A DNA stretch of 64,000 bases, from the NCBI GenBank assembly GCA_963680875.1, contig OY804579.1, positions 19,639,804 to 19,703,803 of the forward strand, written 5' to 3'. The DNA is from Bathymodiolus brooksi (lineage: Eukaryota > Mollusca > Bivalvia > Mytilida > Modiolidae). The notes under the pieces are model-generated. The model was not told the DNA's origin. It saw nothing but the letters and a program-made list of their open reading frames with translations, and searched no databases. The stretch's first letter is position 1. Each line of letters begins with the position of its first letter. The position numbers and the translations under genes were made by a program. This document shows, piece after piece, positions 1 through 14,300 of the stretch.

Positions 1-60
1 TATACCATTGGTAGGGGGGTCGATATACCATGGGTATATCGACCCCCATACCCATTGAAA
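1..60 (-). repeat. Reverse-orientation units of the 24-bp array
   Basis: GGTAGGGGGGTCGATATACC and GGTATATCGACCCCCATACC: the same motif as 1515-1835, inverted. The array may continue to the left of the window. Confidence 0.75.
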
Positions 61-1372
61 AGACTAAGTAAACAAGTAAACCTTTGTTTATATAGGGAAT
101 CTCAGTGAAACCAATTTTAAGAATAATTCCACCTTATATAAAAATGCTGGATTTTCATTGGATAAAAGCTATGCTATTTTTCCGCAAATATTATGATTTA
201 CTCCAATTTTTCCTTCACCATGGTATTTTTTTCCCTGCCATTTTAAGTGCCATGGTATTTTTCAGAAATACAACGGCAGGTGGGAAAATACCATGTCTAA
301 AAATAGAGCGTGATTAAAAATAGTAGTATTTTACATTCCGATGCTCTCGGGATTTATCTTCAGGTAATGATAACCACATATTCGGTGGAATTATAGAAAT
401 ATCAGATTCATGATATACAAATTTTTAATTTTTTTTTTTAATTTTTTTTTAATCTTATGAAATATGTTAGTTTTGAAATTTTATGAAAATTTTGTAATTT
501 TTTGAAATTTTTGAAATATTGAAATTTTTCAAAAAAAAATTTCAATTTTAATTTTTATTTTATTATTTTTTTTTTTTTTAAATTGAAATTTTTCAAAAAA
601 AAATTTTTAATTTTGAACTTTTTTGAAAATTTAGATTTTTTGGAATTTTGAAATTGTATTACCCCCCTACCCATAATTATTAATATATATTACGAATTTA
701 GTTTGTTACACATATTTTCATTGGTTCTTCAGCCCTGAATGTCAGCATATATTCGGAAAACAGATGGGGTATATATTTCAGTCCCCAAAAACGATTAAAA
801 CATGGACAAAACATTAGGCTTCACTGAATCAATGGTATATTACGGGATAATAAATGTATTTTTACCAAATTAAATGCTGTTTTTATACTCAAAACGGTTG
901 CATGAACAAACAAATATTATAACGGTTAATTCCGTCACAAATACCTGATCGATTCAGCAAACTCCTATGTTCCACGGCTGTACCATAACAAATAAACAAA
1001 ACGTTGAGCCTTGAAAACTTTCGACGTAATGGGGCCACACCAAGGTTTTATTTACATGTAGTTAACATTTAAATTATTGAAACTGTTTCGCAAACCCGTT
1101 GTTTTGTTATGTGATATATTAATGTTCTATTTATAAAGTTATAAAATTTACTACATATGAAACTGTATCGATTTAGAAATTTAGTACAGTATTTTCCTTC
1201 ATGAGACACCCTATACATGAAATATGACGTGACACATATTTTGACGTCATTGAAGAATGACGTCAAAGGTACGGACATCTAGTAATACGAAAAATGAAAA
1301 TAAAAGAGGCAAATTTATTTAATACAGTTGGATGTTGTATTTAAAAAAAATAGGTTAAATCCGTAATATATC
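61..1372. other. Non-coding, AT-rich stretch
   Basis: No exon or RNA gene seen. 425-660 is low-complexity T/A (AATTTTT, TTGAAATTTT). At 1242-1249 and 1258-1265 are two perfect TGACGTCA sites 16 bases apart, with a TGACGT half-site near 1224. Short open frames here look like chance. Confidence 0.6.
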
Positions 1373-1511
1373 TGTTATTCAGCTATCAGACAGGGTATAT
1401 AATGTGACATTCCCGGCTTATGATATATATTCGCTTCGGCTGCTCCTCAGGGAATATAGATCCTAAGCCGGGAATGTCACATTATATACCCTGTCTGATA
1501 GCTGAATAACA
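1373..1511. repeat. Perfect 48-base inverted repeat hairpin
   Basis: Arms 1373-1420 and 1464-1511 are exact complements (start TGTTATTCAGCTATCAGACA), loop of 43 bases with TTCGCTTCGGCTGC. Upstream of the first exon seen. Confidence 0.92.
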
Positions 1512-1514
1512 TAC

Positions 1515-1835
1515 AATATTGAACCCCCTCCCTACCCATGGTATTTTGACCCCCCTACCCATAGTATATCGACCCCCCCTACCCATGGTATATCGACCCC
1601 CTATCCATGGTATATTGACCCCCTTAACCATGGTATATTGACCCCCCTACCCATGGTGTATCGACCCATGGCATATTGACCCCCCTACCCATGGTATATT
1701 GACCCCCCTACCCATGGTATATCGACCCCCCTACTCATGGTATATCGACCCCCCAACCCATGGTATTTTGACCCCCCTGCCCATGAAGGGGGGTTCAATT
1801 TACCATGAGGGGGTTCAAAATACAATGACAAAAAA
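1515..1835 (+). repeat. 24-bp G/C-rich tandem array (CCCCCCTACCCATGGTATAT)
   Basis: About a dozen imperfect units CCCCCCTACCCATGGTATAT plus CGAC or TGAC. Reverse-orientation units occur at 1-58, at the window edge, and a lone unit at 662-676. The array is upstream of the first exon seen. Confidence 0.9.
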
Positions 1836-2225
1836 TTGACCCCGGGGTCAGTTACCCACATGACCCAAATTTTAACCTTTACCCTAAATTATTTTTTCCT
1901 TCCTTAAAATTGTTTTTAAATTATATCGACCAACCTGCTCTAAAATGGGAGATGCTGTCAAAATATTATTAAATAATTTCCTTTTCAATTTTATCAGAAA
2001 CATGGATAATAAATCCTGAGCTTTGGACGATAGTTGTACTGGTTTCATAGGCTAAAAGTATCAAGGATTTTAGTTGTGAGACGTTGGTCATTTAAGAAAA
2101 AATGTTATGAAAGTGTAAGCATATAACAGTTGGATCGAGAAGTTATTTTGTATTTCTGCCATATTCTACAGAGAGATAGATAGCATCTGTACTTTTCATA
2201 TAATTCATTATTTTCATCTTTGCAG

Positions 2226-2300
2226 GACTATTATGGACCAGAATTTGTACACAAAGCTTCTAATCCAATCATCAGAATACCTATACCATTACAAGGAGAG
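2226..2300 (+). CDS. PTPN13: PTPN13-like exon 1 of window: pre-FERM segment
   Basis: Acceptor TTTGCAG and donor GTAAGG flank 75 bases read in phase 0 as [15 protein letters not shown] and following residues, ending LQGE. The GPEFV stretch resembles the segment just before the FERM F1 lobe in PTPN13. Both ends are phase 0 and join the next exon in frame. It is short, so identity rests on position and phase more than on similarity. Confidence 0.75.
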
Positions 2301-5300
2301 GTAAGGTTCAATTATTCTATTATTAATTCTTAATGAAAATTTCCTCTACTTTGATCATCATTGATAATATGAAAAACAAATAGACCACACTGTCAGAACA
2401 TGTCCAAAATATAATTGGAAACTCATAGAAACATGTAAAATCTATACCCTAACACATATACATGTACACGACATCTCACTTTTCTTGCTTGGTACAGGCA
2501 CAGTAAAAAGTTGCCGTGTTAAGGTGGTACCATACACTTCAGGTAAAATTTGATCTGCTCGTTTAATTTTCTTGGCAGTGTGTTTGAATATATCCACTGT
2601 AATAAATATCAAAATTTTAGCAAATTCCAACCCACAGACTCAGAGCTATACATTCACTAGCCACATAGCAGCTTTTCTCTCTGTGGTTTTGATCACCGAG
2701 ATGCTTGAAATCTGCATACAAACATCATATGATCAAAACGTTCAACTGATTTTAAAGAGTTATCTCCCTGTAGTGTATGGTACCCCCTTAGATTAGCTTT
2801 GCAGAAATAGTGATCATTTATAAGATACAATAGTGAGCTTTGAGTATTGTTAGTTATTTTTGTTTTTCTTTCACGCTACAGTATTATTGGATGTGAGCAG
2901 TAGTTTGAAGTTTCAAAGGGTTTGTTAACCTATTTTAATAGCAGTGACACTTTAATGTTTTTCATTTTTGTTTCTAACCTGTTCTTTACCTGTAGAAAAT
3001 TGTATTGTCTAAACTGTTCTCTATTTCAGAGTTTAAAGAATCCAAACCATGCACGGCGAGTGGTGGTAGTATTGTTAACAGGACAGAAGTTAGAAGCCAT
3101 GTGTGACCCCAGTACCACAGGTCAACAACTGTTTGAAGCTGTCATAACTCATGCTGAACTACCAGAGTTCTTCTTCTTTGGCCTGACATATATTAATGGT
3201 ATGTTTATACCTTGTTGATTTAAAAAGAAAAAGATGGTTGTCTGTGTAGTGTTCTGTAGAATATTGTCTTGTCTGTCTGATTACCACTTTGGTATCTTCA
3301 AACTTTTTTTGTCAGCCTGGTCAGTTTAAAAAAATCCACACCTCCAACATTTATTAGTTGACAACCTGAGCAGTCACAACTAAACCACACTACCAATTCA
3401 TCATCAACTAAGATAAAAATCAGGTTCAACTGGAGTGGAAGGGTTAAATCAGTTAAAGAGATCTGTGATATCATTCACAGATATTAATTATTCAGTCCCA
3501 CCACAGTAAGGTGTCAAGAGAAACTTTTTTTGTTTATTTAATGGATCCCAACAATGTCATTTAAACACTAATTGTATCTTTAAGTAATCCATTTATCAAA
3601 ACACAATTTCTTGTTCATTATTTGTATGAAACAATAATTTACAGGAACTAAAAGCTTTACCAGTTGTTCAAAGTTATATTCCACTGCTGCAAATATATTT
3701 TTTTTAATTTAATAGGGGAAAGTAAGATTTTAATTTTGGATGATCAACACACACAAAATTTGGTAGTAAATTAGAGTTTCATGTGTTAACATAGAATTAA
3801 CATGTATGTTGTGCAGTAAACTAGATTTAAGCTGCAAGTCCTGAAGCAAAAATTGTATTATACATAATATACATGTACAAATGTAGGTGTTACTGTAGTG
3901 TCATCAATTGTTGAAGTTTCCTAATTAGATCAGTTTTCCTATAATATTATATTTTAGATAAATGATATTTAGTGTATTGTTACATTGATCAGTGTCAGTG
4001 TACCATATCATTTTATATCATGTTGCATTTGCCAATTTGTTATTGTCAACCCACGTACCTTGTTAGCTCACCTTGCCAAAGGCAATGTGAACTTTTGCCA
4101 TCACTTGGCGTCCGTCGTCTGTCATCCGTTAACTTTTCACATTTTAATCTTCTCCTGTGAAAACCCTCAGCCAAATGAACTGAAACTTGGTAGGAAGCAT
4201 CTATGGAAGGTCCTCTCTAAAGAGTGCACATTTTGTCATGATCCATTACCAAACATGGCCACCACAGGCAATTCTTGTTTCTGATTGGCCGATTTTTAAA
4301 ATTCTTCTTCTCTTGATCCATTACCAAACATGGCCACCACAGGCAATTCTTGTTTCTGATTGGCCGATTTTTAAAATTCTTCTCCTCTGAAACCGCTTGA
4401 CCAAATGAACCGACACTTGGTAGGAAGTATCTATGGAATGTCCTCTATGAAGATTGCTCATTTCGTCCCAATCGGTTAACAAACATGGCCACCACATGCA
4501 ATTCTTGTTTCTGATTGGTCGATTTCTAAAAAATCTTCTCCTTTGAAACTGCTACCGAAACTTGGTAGGAAGCATCTACATGTATGGAAGATTCTGTATT
4601 AAGTTTCCTCAAAGCAGAATGAAAGGTGAGCGACACAGGCTCAGCCCACTGAGCCTCTAGCATTTATACCCCCGCTCCCCGAAGGGGGAGGAGGGTATAT
4701 ATACTGTTTTACCTCTGTCCTTCCGTCCGTCCAAGATATTTTTCGTTGCATTTTTCTCAGTAACTGTTGATGGCAGAAATATAATATTTGGTCACAAGCG
4801 TCATATAGGTATACCATATTGTGGGTAGCGTTTTTGGACCCGTCAAATTCCTACTTCCTGTTTGCCGACTTAGTTGGTTTTTATACACATTGAACATACA
4901 TGTATATGCACATTTTTCGTCACATTTTTCTCAGCAACTATTGATGGCAGAAATCTGATATTTGGTCACAAGCTTCATATTGGTCCCCCATATCGTGGGA
5001 AGCGTTTTTGGACCCATCAGATTCCTACTTCCTGTTTGCCGACTTTGTTGATTTTTATACACATTGAACATATATGCTCATTTTTCGTCGCATTTTTCTC
5101 AGCAACTATTGATGGCAGAAATCTTATATTTGGTCACAAGCTTCATATAGGTACCCCATATCGTGGGAAGCGTTTTTTGACCTGTCAGATTCCTATTTCC
5201 TGTTTGCCGAAGAGCGGGGGTATCATAAGTGAGCATTAGCTCACAGTTCATCTTGTTTTTATTATAGGTAAAAGTTGCTTGGTGAATTGTTATATCATCA

Positions 5301-8300
5301 TATTTCAGGCTGATATATGAATAGCAAATACATATGGAAGGCTGTAAATCTAGTGAGCAATTACAGGCTCCATATAACCTCTGGTTTAAAGACTTAGTTA
5401 CTTTTGATAAGCTTATTATTATTGATATTATTTAGTTTTTTTTCAACATTTGAAAATAAAACATTAAACAGTGATGGTGGACAATATAGCCAACAGCAAC
5501 AACACAAGCTGCTTGTATCAAACCTCATACTTCTGAACATAGAAATAACAATAGCAAAAGTCAGTGGAAATCTATGTCCTGTCTTGGGACATGCACAAAA
5601 ATGTTGCTGGGCTAAACATTCCATACAATGTTCTTTGAAATCCTAAAAGTCATTTTTAGATTAAACCTGGATAAAGCATTTATCATAAATAACTGATTTT
5701 ATTTTGATTTCAGATGGAGAACATTTCTTCATTGATTCTGATACCAAGTTACATAAAGTTGCCCCGGAGGGATGGAAAGGAAATCTACCACCTGTAACCT
5801 TTACTGTGTTCCTCAGGATGAAGTTCTATCCAGAGTATCTGCCAATGCTCAGGTAATCTTTCAATATTTATATAGTACATGTACAATCCTTGAATTGTGC
5901 AGAAATAAGTTGAAACATTGTTATACTAATGACCAGACTGATTTTCAGAAACTTTGTGACTTCTTTATTCATAGGTATGTTCTATTTCTTACTTTGTTCA
6001 TACATAATTTAGAATAAAGAATACTGTTGAATAAAAAATGTATTATATAGTTTTATTACAATAGAATAAAAAACAAAATATACCACAGTACTAAAATCTA
6101 CTGATAAAATACCACAGTACTAAAATCTACTGATAAAATACCACAGTACTAAAATCTACTGATAAAATACCACAGTACTAAAAATCTACTGATAAAATAC
6201 CACAGTACTAAAATCTACTGATAAAATACCACAGTACTAAAATCTACTGATAAAATACCACAGTACTAAAATCTACTGATAAAATACCACAGTACTAAAA
6301 TCTACTGATAAAATACCACAGTACTAAAATCTACTGATAAAATACCACAGTACTAAAATCTACTGATAAAAAGTTGTAGTCAAAATATATACCTCTAGCA
6401 CACACATACATTACCACTCACTGCCTTGGTACATAATGTATACCTCTAGTACACACATACATTACCACTCACTGCCTTGGTACAAAATGTATACCTCTAG
6501 CACACACATACATTACCACTCACTGCCTTGGTACAAAATGTATACCTCTAGCACACACATACATTACCACTCACTGCCTTGGTACAAAATATATATCTCT
6601 AGCACACACATACATTACCACTCACTGCCTTGGTACAACATGTATACCTCTAGCACATACATACATTGCCACTCACTGCCTTAGTATAAAATATATACCT
6701 CTAGCACACACATACATTACCACTCACTGCCTTGGTACAACATGTATACCTCTAGCACACACATACATTACCACTCACTGCCTTGGTACAACATGTATGC
6801 CTCTAGCACACACATACATTACCACTCACTGCCTTGGTACAAAATATATACCTCTAGTACACACATACATTACCACTCACTGCCTTGGTACAAATTATAT
6901 ACCTCTAGCACACACATACATTACAACTCACTGCCTTGGTACAACATGTATACCTCTAGCACACACATACATTACCACTCACTGCCTTGGTACAAAATGT
7001 ATACCTCTAGCACACACATACATTACCACTCACTGCCTTGGTACAAAATATATACCTCTAGCACACACATACATTACCACTCACTGCCTTGGTACAAAAT
7101 ATATACCTCTAGTACACACATACATTACCACTCACTGCCTTGGTACAACATGTATACCTCTAGTACACACATACATTACAACTCACTGCCTTGGTACAAA
7201 ATATATACCTCTAGCACACACATACATTACCACTCACTGCCTTGGTACAACATGTATACCTCTAGCACACACATACATTACCACTCACTGCCTTGGTACA
7301 AAATATATACCTCTAGTACACACATATATTACCACTCACTGCCTTGGTACAACATGTATGCCTCTAGCACACACATACATTACCACTCACTGCCTTGGTA
7401 CAAAATGTATACCTCTAGCACACACATACATTACCACTCACTGCCTTGGTACAAAATATATACCTCTAGCACACACATACATTACCACTCACTGCCTTGA
7501 TACAAAATGTATACCTCTAGCACACACATACATTACCACTCACTGCCTTGGTACAAAATATATACCTCTAGTACACACATACATTACCACTCACTGCCTT
7601 GGTACAAAATGTATACCTCTAGCACACACATACATTACCACTCACTGCCTTGGTACAACATGTATACCTCTAGCACACACATACATTACCACTCACTGCC
7701 TTGGTACAAAATATATACCTCTAGTACACACATACATTACCACTCACTGCCTTGGTACAACATGTATGCCTCTAGCACACACATACATTACCACTCACTG
7801 CCTTGGTACAACATGTATACCTCTAGCACACACATACATTACCACTCACTGCCTTGGTACAAAATGTATGACTCTAGCACACACATACATTGCCACTCAC
7901 TGCCTTGGTACAAAATATATACCTCTAGCACACACATACATTACCACTCACTGCCTTGGTACAAAATATATACCTCTAGCACACACATACATTACCACTC
8001 ACTGCCTTGGTACAAAATATATACCTCTAGCACACACATACATTACCACTCACTGCCTTGGTACAACATGTATACCTCTAGTACACACATACATTACCAC
8101 TCACTGCCTTGGTACACAATGTATGACTTTAGCACACACATACATTACCACTCACTGCCTTGGTACAAAATATATACCTCTAGCACACACATACATTACC
8201 ACTCACTGCCTTGGTACAACATGTATACCTCTAGCACACACATACATTGCCACTCACTGCCTTGGTACAAAATATATACCTCTAGCACACACATACATTA

Positions 8301-11300
8301 CCACTCACTGCCTTGGTACAAAATGTATACCTCTAGCACACACATACATTACCACTCACTGCCTTGGTACAAAATATATACCTCTGGCACACACATACAT
8401 TACCACTCACTGCCTTGGTACAACATGTATTCCTCTAGTACACACATACATTACCACTCACTGCCTTGGTACAACATGTATACCTCTAGCACACACATAC
8501 ATTGCCACTCACTGCCTTGGTACAAAATATATACCTCTAGTACACACATACATTACCACTCACTGCCTTGGTACAAAATGTATACCTCTAGCACACACAT
8601 ACATTACCACTCACTGCCTTGGTACACAATGTATGACTAGCACACACATACATTACCACTCACTGCCTTGGTACAACATGTATGCCTCTAGCACACACAT
8701 ACATTACCACTCACTGCCTTGGTACAAAATGTATGACTCTAGCACACACATACATTGCCACTCACTGCCTTGGTACAAAATATATACCTCTAGCACACAC
8801 ATACATTACCACTCACTGCCTTGGTACAAAATGTATACCTCTAGCACACACATACATTACCACTCACTGCCTTGGTACAAAATATATACCTCTAGCACAC
8901 ACATACATTACCACTCACTGCCTTGGTACAACATGTATACCTCTAGTACACACATACATTACCACTCACTGCCTTGGTACACAATATATGACTCTAGCAC
9001 ACACATACATTACCACTCACTGCCTTGGTACAACATGTATACCTCTAGCACACACATACATTACCACTCACTGCCTTGGTACAAAATGTATACCTCTAGC
9101 ACACACATACATTACCACCCACTGCCTTGGTACAAAATGTATACCTCTAGTACACACATACATTACCACTCACTGCCTTGGTACAACATGTATACCTCTA
9201 GTACACACATACATTACCACTCACTGCCTTGGTACATAATGTATACCTCTAGTACACACATACATTACCACTCACTGCCTTGGTACAACATGTATACCTC
9301 TAGCACACACATACATTACCACTCACTGCCTTGGTATAAAATGTATACCTCTAGCACACACATACATTGCCACTCACTGCCTTAGTATAAAATGTATACC
9401 TCTAGCACACACATACATTACCACTCACTGCCTTGGTACAACATGTATGCCTCTAGTACACACATACATTACCACTCACTGCCTTGGTACAAAATATATA
9501 CCTCTAGCACACACATACATTACCACTCCTTGCCTTGGTACAACATGTATACCTCTAGTACACACATACATTACCACTCACTGCCTTGGTACAACATGTA
9601 TACCTCTAGTACACACATACATTACCACTCACTGCCTTGGTACAAAATATATACCTCTAGCACACACATACATTACCACTCCTTGCCTTGGTACAACATG
9701 TATACCTCTAGCACACACATACATTGCCACTCACTGCCTTGGTATAAAATGTATACCTCTAGCACACACATACATTGCCACTCACTGCCTTAGTATAAAA
9801 TGTATACCTCTAGCACACACATACATTACCACTCACTGCCTTGGTACAAAATATATACCTCTAGCACACACATACATTACCACTCCTTGCCTTGGTACAA
9901 CATGTATACCTCTAGCACACACATACATTGCCACTCACTGCCTTGGTATAAAATGTATACCTCTAGCACACACATACATTGCCACTCACTGCCTTAGTAT
10001 AAAATGTATACCTCTAGCACACACATACATTACCACTCACTGCCTTGGTACAAAATGTTTACCTCTAGCACACACATACATTGCCACTCACTGCCTTAGT
10101 ATAAAATGTATACCTCTAGCACACACATACATTACCACTCACTGCCTTGGTACAACATGTATGCCTCTAGCACACACATACATTGCCACTCACTGCCTTG
10201 GTATAAAATGTATACCTCTAGCACACACATACATTGCCACTCACTGCCTTAGTATAAAATATATACCTCTAGCACACACATACATTACCACTCACTGCCT
10301 TGGTACAACATGTATACCTCTAGCACACACATACATTGCCACTCACTGCTTTGGTATAAAATGTATACCTCTAGCACACACATACATTGCCACTCACTGC
10401 CTTAGTATAAAATGTATACCTCTAGCACACACATACATTGCCACTCACTGCCTTGGTATAAAATGTATACCTCTAGCACACACATACATTACCACTCACT
10501 GCCTTGGTACAAAATGTATACCTCTAGCACACACATACATTACCACTCACTGCCTTGGTACAAAATATATACCTCTAGCACACACATACATTACCACTCA
10601 CTGCCTTGGTACAAAATGTATGCCTCTAGCACACACATACATTACCACTCACTACCTTGGTACAAAATGTATGCCTCTAGCACACACATACATTACCACT
10701 CACTGCCTTGGTACAAAATGTATACCTCTAGTACACACATGCATTACCACTCACTGCCTTGGTACAAAATGTATACCTCTAGCACACACATACATTACCA
10801 CTCACTGCCTTGGTACAAAATGTATACCTCTAGCACACACATACATTACCACTCACTGCCTTGGTACACAATGTATGCCTCTAGCACACATATACATTAC
10901 CACTCACTGCCTTGGTACAAAATGTATACCTCTAGCACACGCATACATTACCACTCACTGCCTTGGTACAAAATGTATACCTCTAGCACACATACATTAC
11001 CACTCACTGCCTTGGTACAAAATGTATGCCTCTAGCACACACATACATTACCACTCATTGCCTTGGTACAAAATGTATACCTCTAGCACACGCATACATT
11101 ACCACTCACTGCCTTGGTACAAAATGTATACCTCTAGCACACACATACATTACCACTCACTGCCTTGGTACAAAATGTATGCCTCTAGCACACACATACA
11201 TTACCACTCCTTGCCTTGGTACAAAATATATACCTCTAGCACACACATACATTACCACTCACTGCCTTGGTACAAAATGTATACCTCTAGCACACACATA

Positions 11301-14300
11301 CATTACCACTCACTACCTTGGTACAAAATGTATACCTCTAGTACACACATGCATTACCACTCACTGCCTTGGTACAAAATGTATACCTCTAGTACACACA
11401 TACATTACAACTCACTGCCTTGGTACAAAATGTATACCTCTAGTACACACATACATTACAACTCACTGCCTTGGTACAAAATGTATACCTCTAGCACACA
11501 CATACATTACCACTCACTGCCTTGGTACAACATGTATACCTCTAGTACACACATACATTACCACTCACTGCCTTGATACAAAATGTATACCTCTAGCACA
11601 CACATACAGGGTTGGTCAGTTAAGATAAAAAATTATTAATTGAAATAAAAGATACAACTTTATATATTAAATAGCTTGATGGTTCATTTTCAAATAATTT
11701 TGATGTTTGGTAATCGAGAATAGTATCATAAAATTTATGAACTTCTTTAAAATACAGAATATTATTTTGTTCATTAGACACAGCATGTCAAGACACCAAC
11801 TGTACTTACAGTTAAGGCACGATCTATTAGAAGAAAGGCTGTTATGTAATCAAGAGAAAACATTGGCTCTTAGTGGTGTAGCCATACAGGCAGAATATGG
11901 TGATTATGATAGAGAGACCATGGGCAAGAACTACTTTATACCAGAACATTATTACTGTGGGAAAATGATCAAACGAGTGGGTGTAGGATACATCAGAGAC
12001 AACACAGCCGACGCCCACACTAGATATACAGGACTATCACAGACACAAGCAGAAATAGAATTCATTAAGGTTTGTAATAATGTAATAATGCAATACTTTT
12101 ATGGTGTTTATAAAACACTCTAAATTTCTTAATGAGAATAAGAGAATCTATTTCATCTTTATGAAATATAACAATTTGATATGTTTTACCTTATTTTAAT
12201 GGCTAACAATGATATTTCTTCAAAGGAAATTAAATCAAAGAATTTATTTATGATAAAAATATCTGGTTACATTTTGTATATAGTTGTCCATAAAAAAAAA
12301 CATCATGAAGCTTAATTTCTTTTAAGAAAAATCTAATACATATGTCAAACAATATAGGTATCAGAAATGACACCGTTTGAACTTTTTTTGTAGATGGCTC
12401 AGCTATTACTAGAATATGGTGTCCACTTTCACAAATTATCAAAGGTAAGGTCTTTTGTAAGACAATAGAAGATATTAGAAAACTAAAATTTTGAATTGTG
12501 TTCTGGACTGAATTGGAAAATGGGTTGGCAGCATTAAAATCATTATCTATTATATAAAAATACAAGAAAAAGATATTTATGTTGCATTTATTCTCAAAGT
12601 CAGTATAAGCTGAGGACGAGAGTATCCATAAGAATAAATCTGAATAGGTTTCTACTAAAGAGAATGCTTTGTATTCTTATAGATTAGAAATTGTCATTTT
12701 AACACGCGATCTATATTGGAGAACTGAAGTATAAATATGGAATGACATCTTACCAAATATTTCAACTTTTCTAACATTTTTTCAAAAGATACATTGAAGT
12801 TTATGGTTTTATGATTTCTCTTGTGGTGTTTTGGCATGATTTAGTTTTTTTGATTTTTACAGAATAAGAGTGACATCAAACGTTTTACATGGGTTGGCAT
12901 CACAGTCAAGTATTTAGTATTGGCAGAAAACCATAGCATACAGAGAAATGTCATGCATCAATTCCCTTGGCATTCCATCCAGAAAATATCATTTAACAAA
13001 CGTAGATTTAGTATTCAACCAAAACCAGACGTTGGACAAGGAAAACCAGCAAAGATAAATTACTTTACAAATAGCTTTAGGAAGTAAGATAATAATCAGG
13101 CATTTTAATATTTGAAATGATATCTATAACTGAATGTATCTATATACAGGGAAACCTGTCTAAAATGAACCTTGAATTAACAAGAATCTTATATAAACTG
13201 AATTTTAGATAAATTCCCAATGTAGGAAATGTTTGTTAATCTCATCTGTTTTAACCAAACACCTGGTGTCCATACTGAACACAAAAGCAGTCCCAAGGGT
13301 GTTAGATTTAGACAAGTTTAACTGTGTATTAGTATTTAGGTGTTATTCACAATGGTTAACAACTTCTTTATATTTAACCATTTATTTTTCGTTGTTCTTA
13401 AAGCATAAAAATTAAGTAATGAGATAAAAGCAATGATTATTATTTATCATGATTGCCATGGTGATATCATTTGTTTTGATGTCTTCAATTTTGTCTTTTA
13501 CGTAGCTTTACTCATGTCCATGGTCATACAATAAACTTCTTGCTACTACAGTCTGTCACATGTATCAAAAGGTGACTATTTTCTTGTCCTGTCATAGAAA
13601 ATTTCAAATGAATTGAACCTCTTTTAAGAGGTCGCCTGTCTTATAAGGACACTTTTTCTTTGTCCCAAAGGTGGCCTCTTAATACAGGTTTGACTGCATA
13701 TGTAAAACAGTAATTAATGTGTTTTGTAGGGGAAGGTACTTACTACAGTTCTCTACAGAACAACACAGATTCCAGTTAAAAATGAAAGCTAGAGAATCCA
13801 ACATAGACTTCCAAGGTAATAAATATTATGTAAACAATGCATTTCCTAATAAAAAGAGGGGCTTTGTATCCTTACTTGTATGAAAACATGGATTTCTGTT
13901 TATCTATACAACCACAGTCTCTTATCACCAAGGTTTGTAATATTAAACATCTGATTTTCAATTGTAGTACTAGTATATTGCGTATAAATATTCTCTGGTA
14001 GATCAAAAGAACATTAATATATCAAGAAAAAGAACCGTGATTTTATGGTGTTGAGAAGATTAGTGAATAAACTGACAGTTAATTTTGAACTTTATCAAAT
14101 AAATGTTTGTAATCCATAAAATCTTGTTTGTGTGCTCTTGTCTATATTTGTATCTTGTTTGTGTGCTCTTGTCTATATTTGTATCTTGTTTGTGTGCTCT
14201 TGTCTATATTTGTCAGTCTAGAAAAGTTTGAAGATATCAAACTGGTAATCATTAGCCGTAAATCAAAAAAGGACAAACCATTATACATACAATGGTCAAA

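Noticed and set aside
5394..5646. Two opposing frames of about 80 codons
   Set aside because: Intron sequence, no splice or domain support, overlapping antisense frames are shadows of each other.
6742..11628. Open frames of 133-862 codons ([11 protein letters not shown] and [14 protein letters not shown] repeats)
   Set aside because: They follow from a 51-bp tandem repeat whose period is a multiple of three, lie in an intron of a well-supported gene, and appear in overlapping frames.
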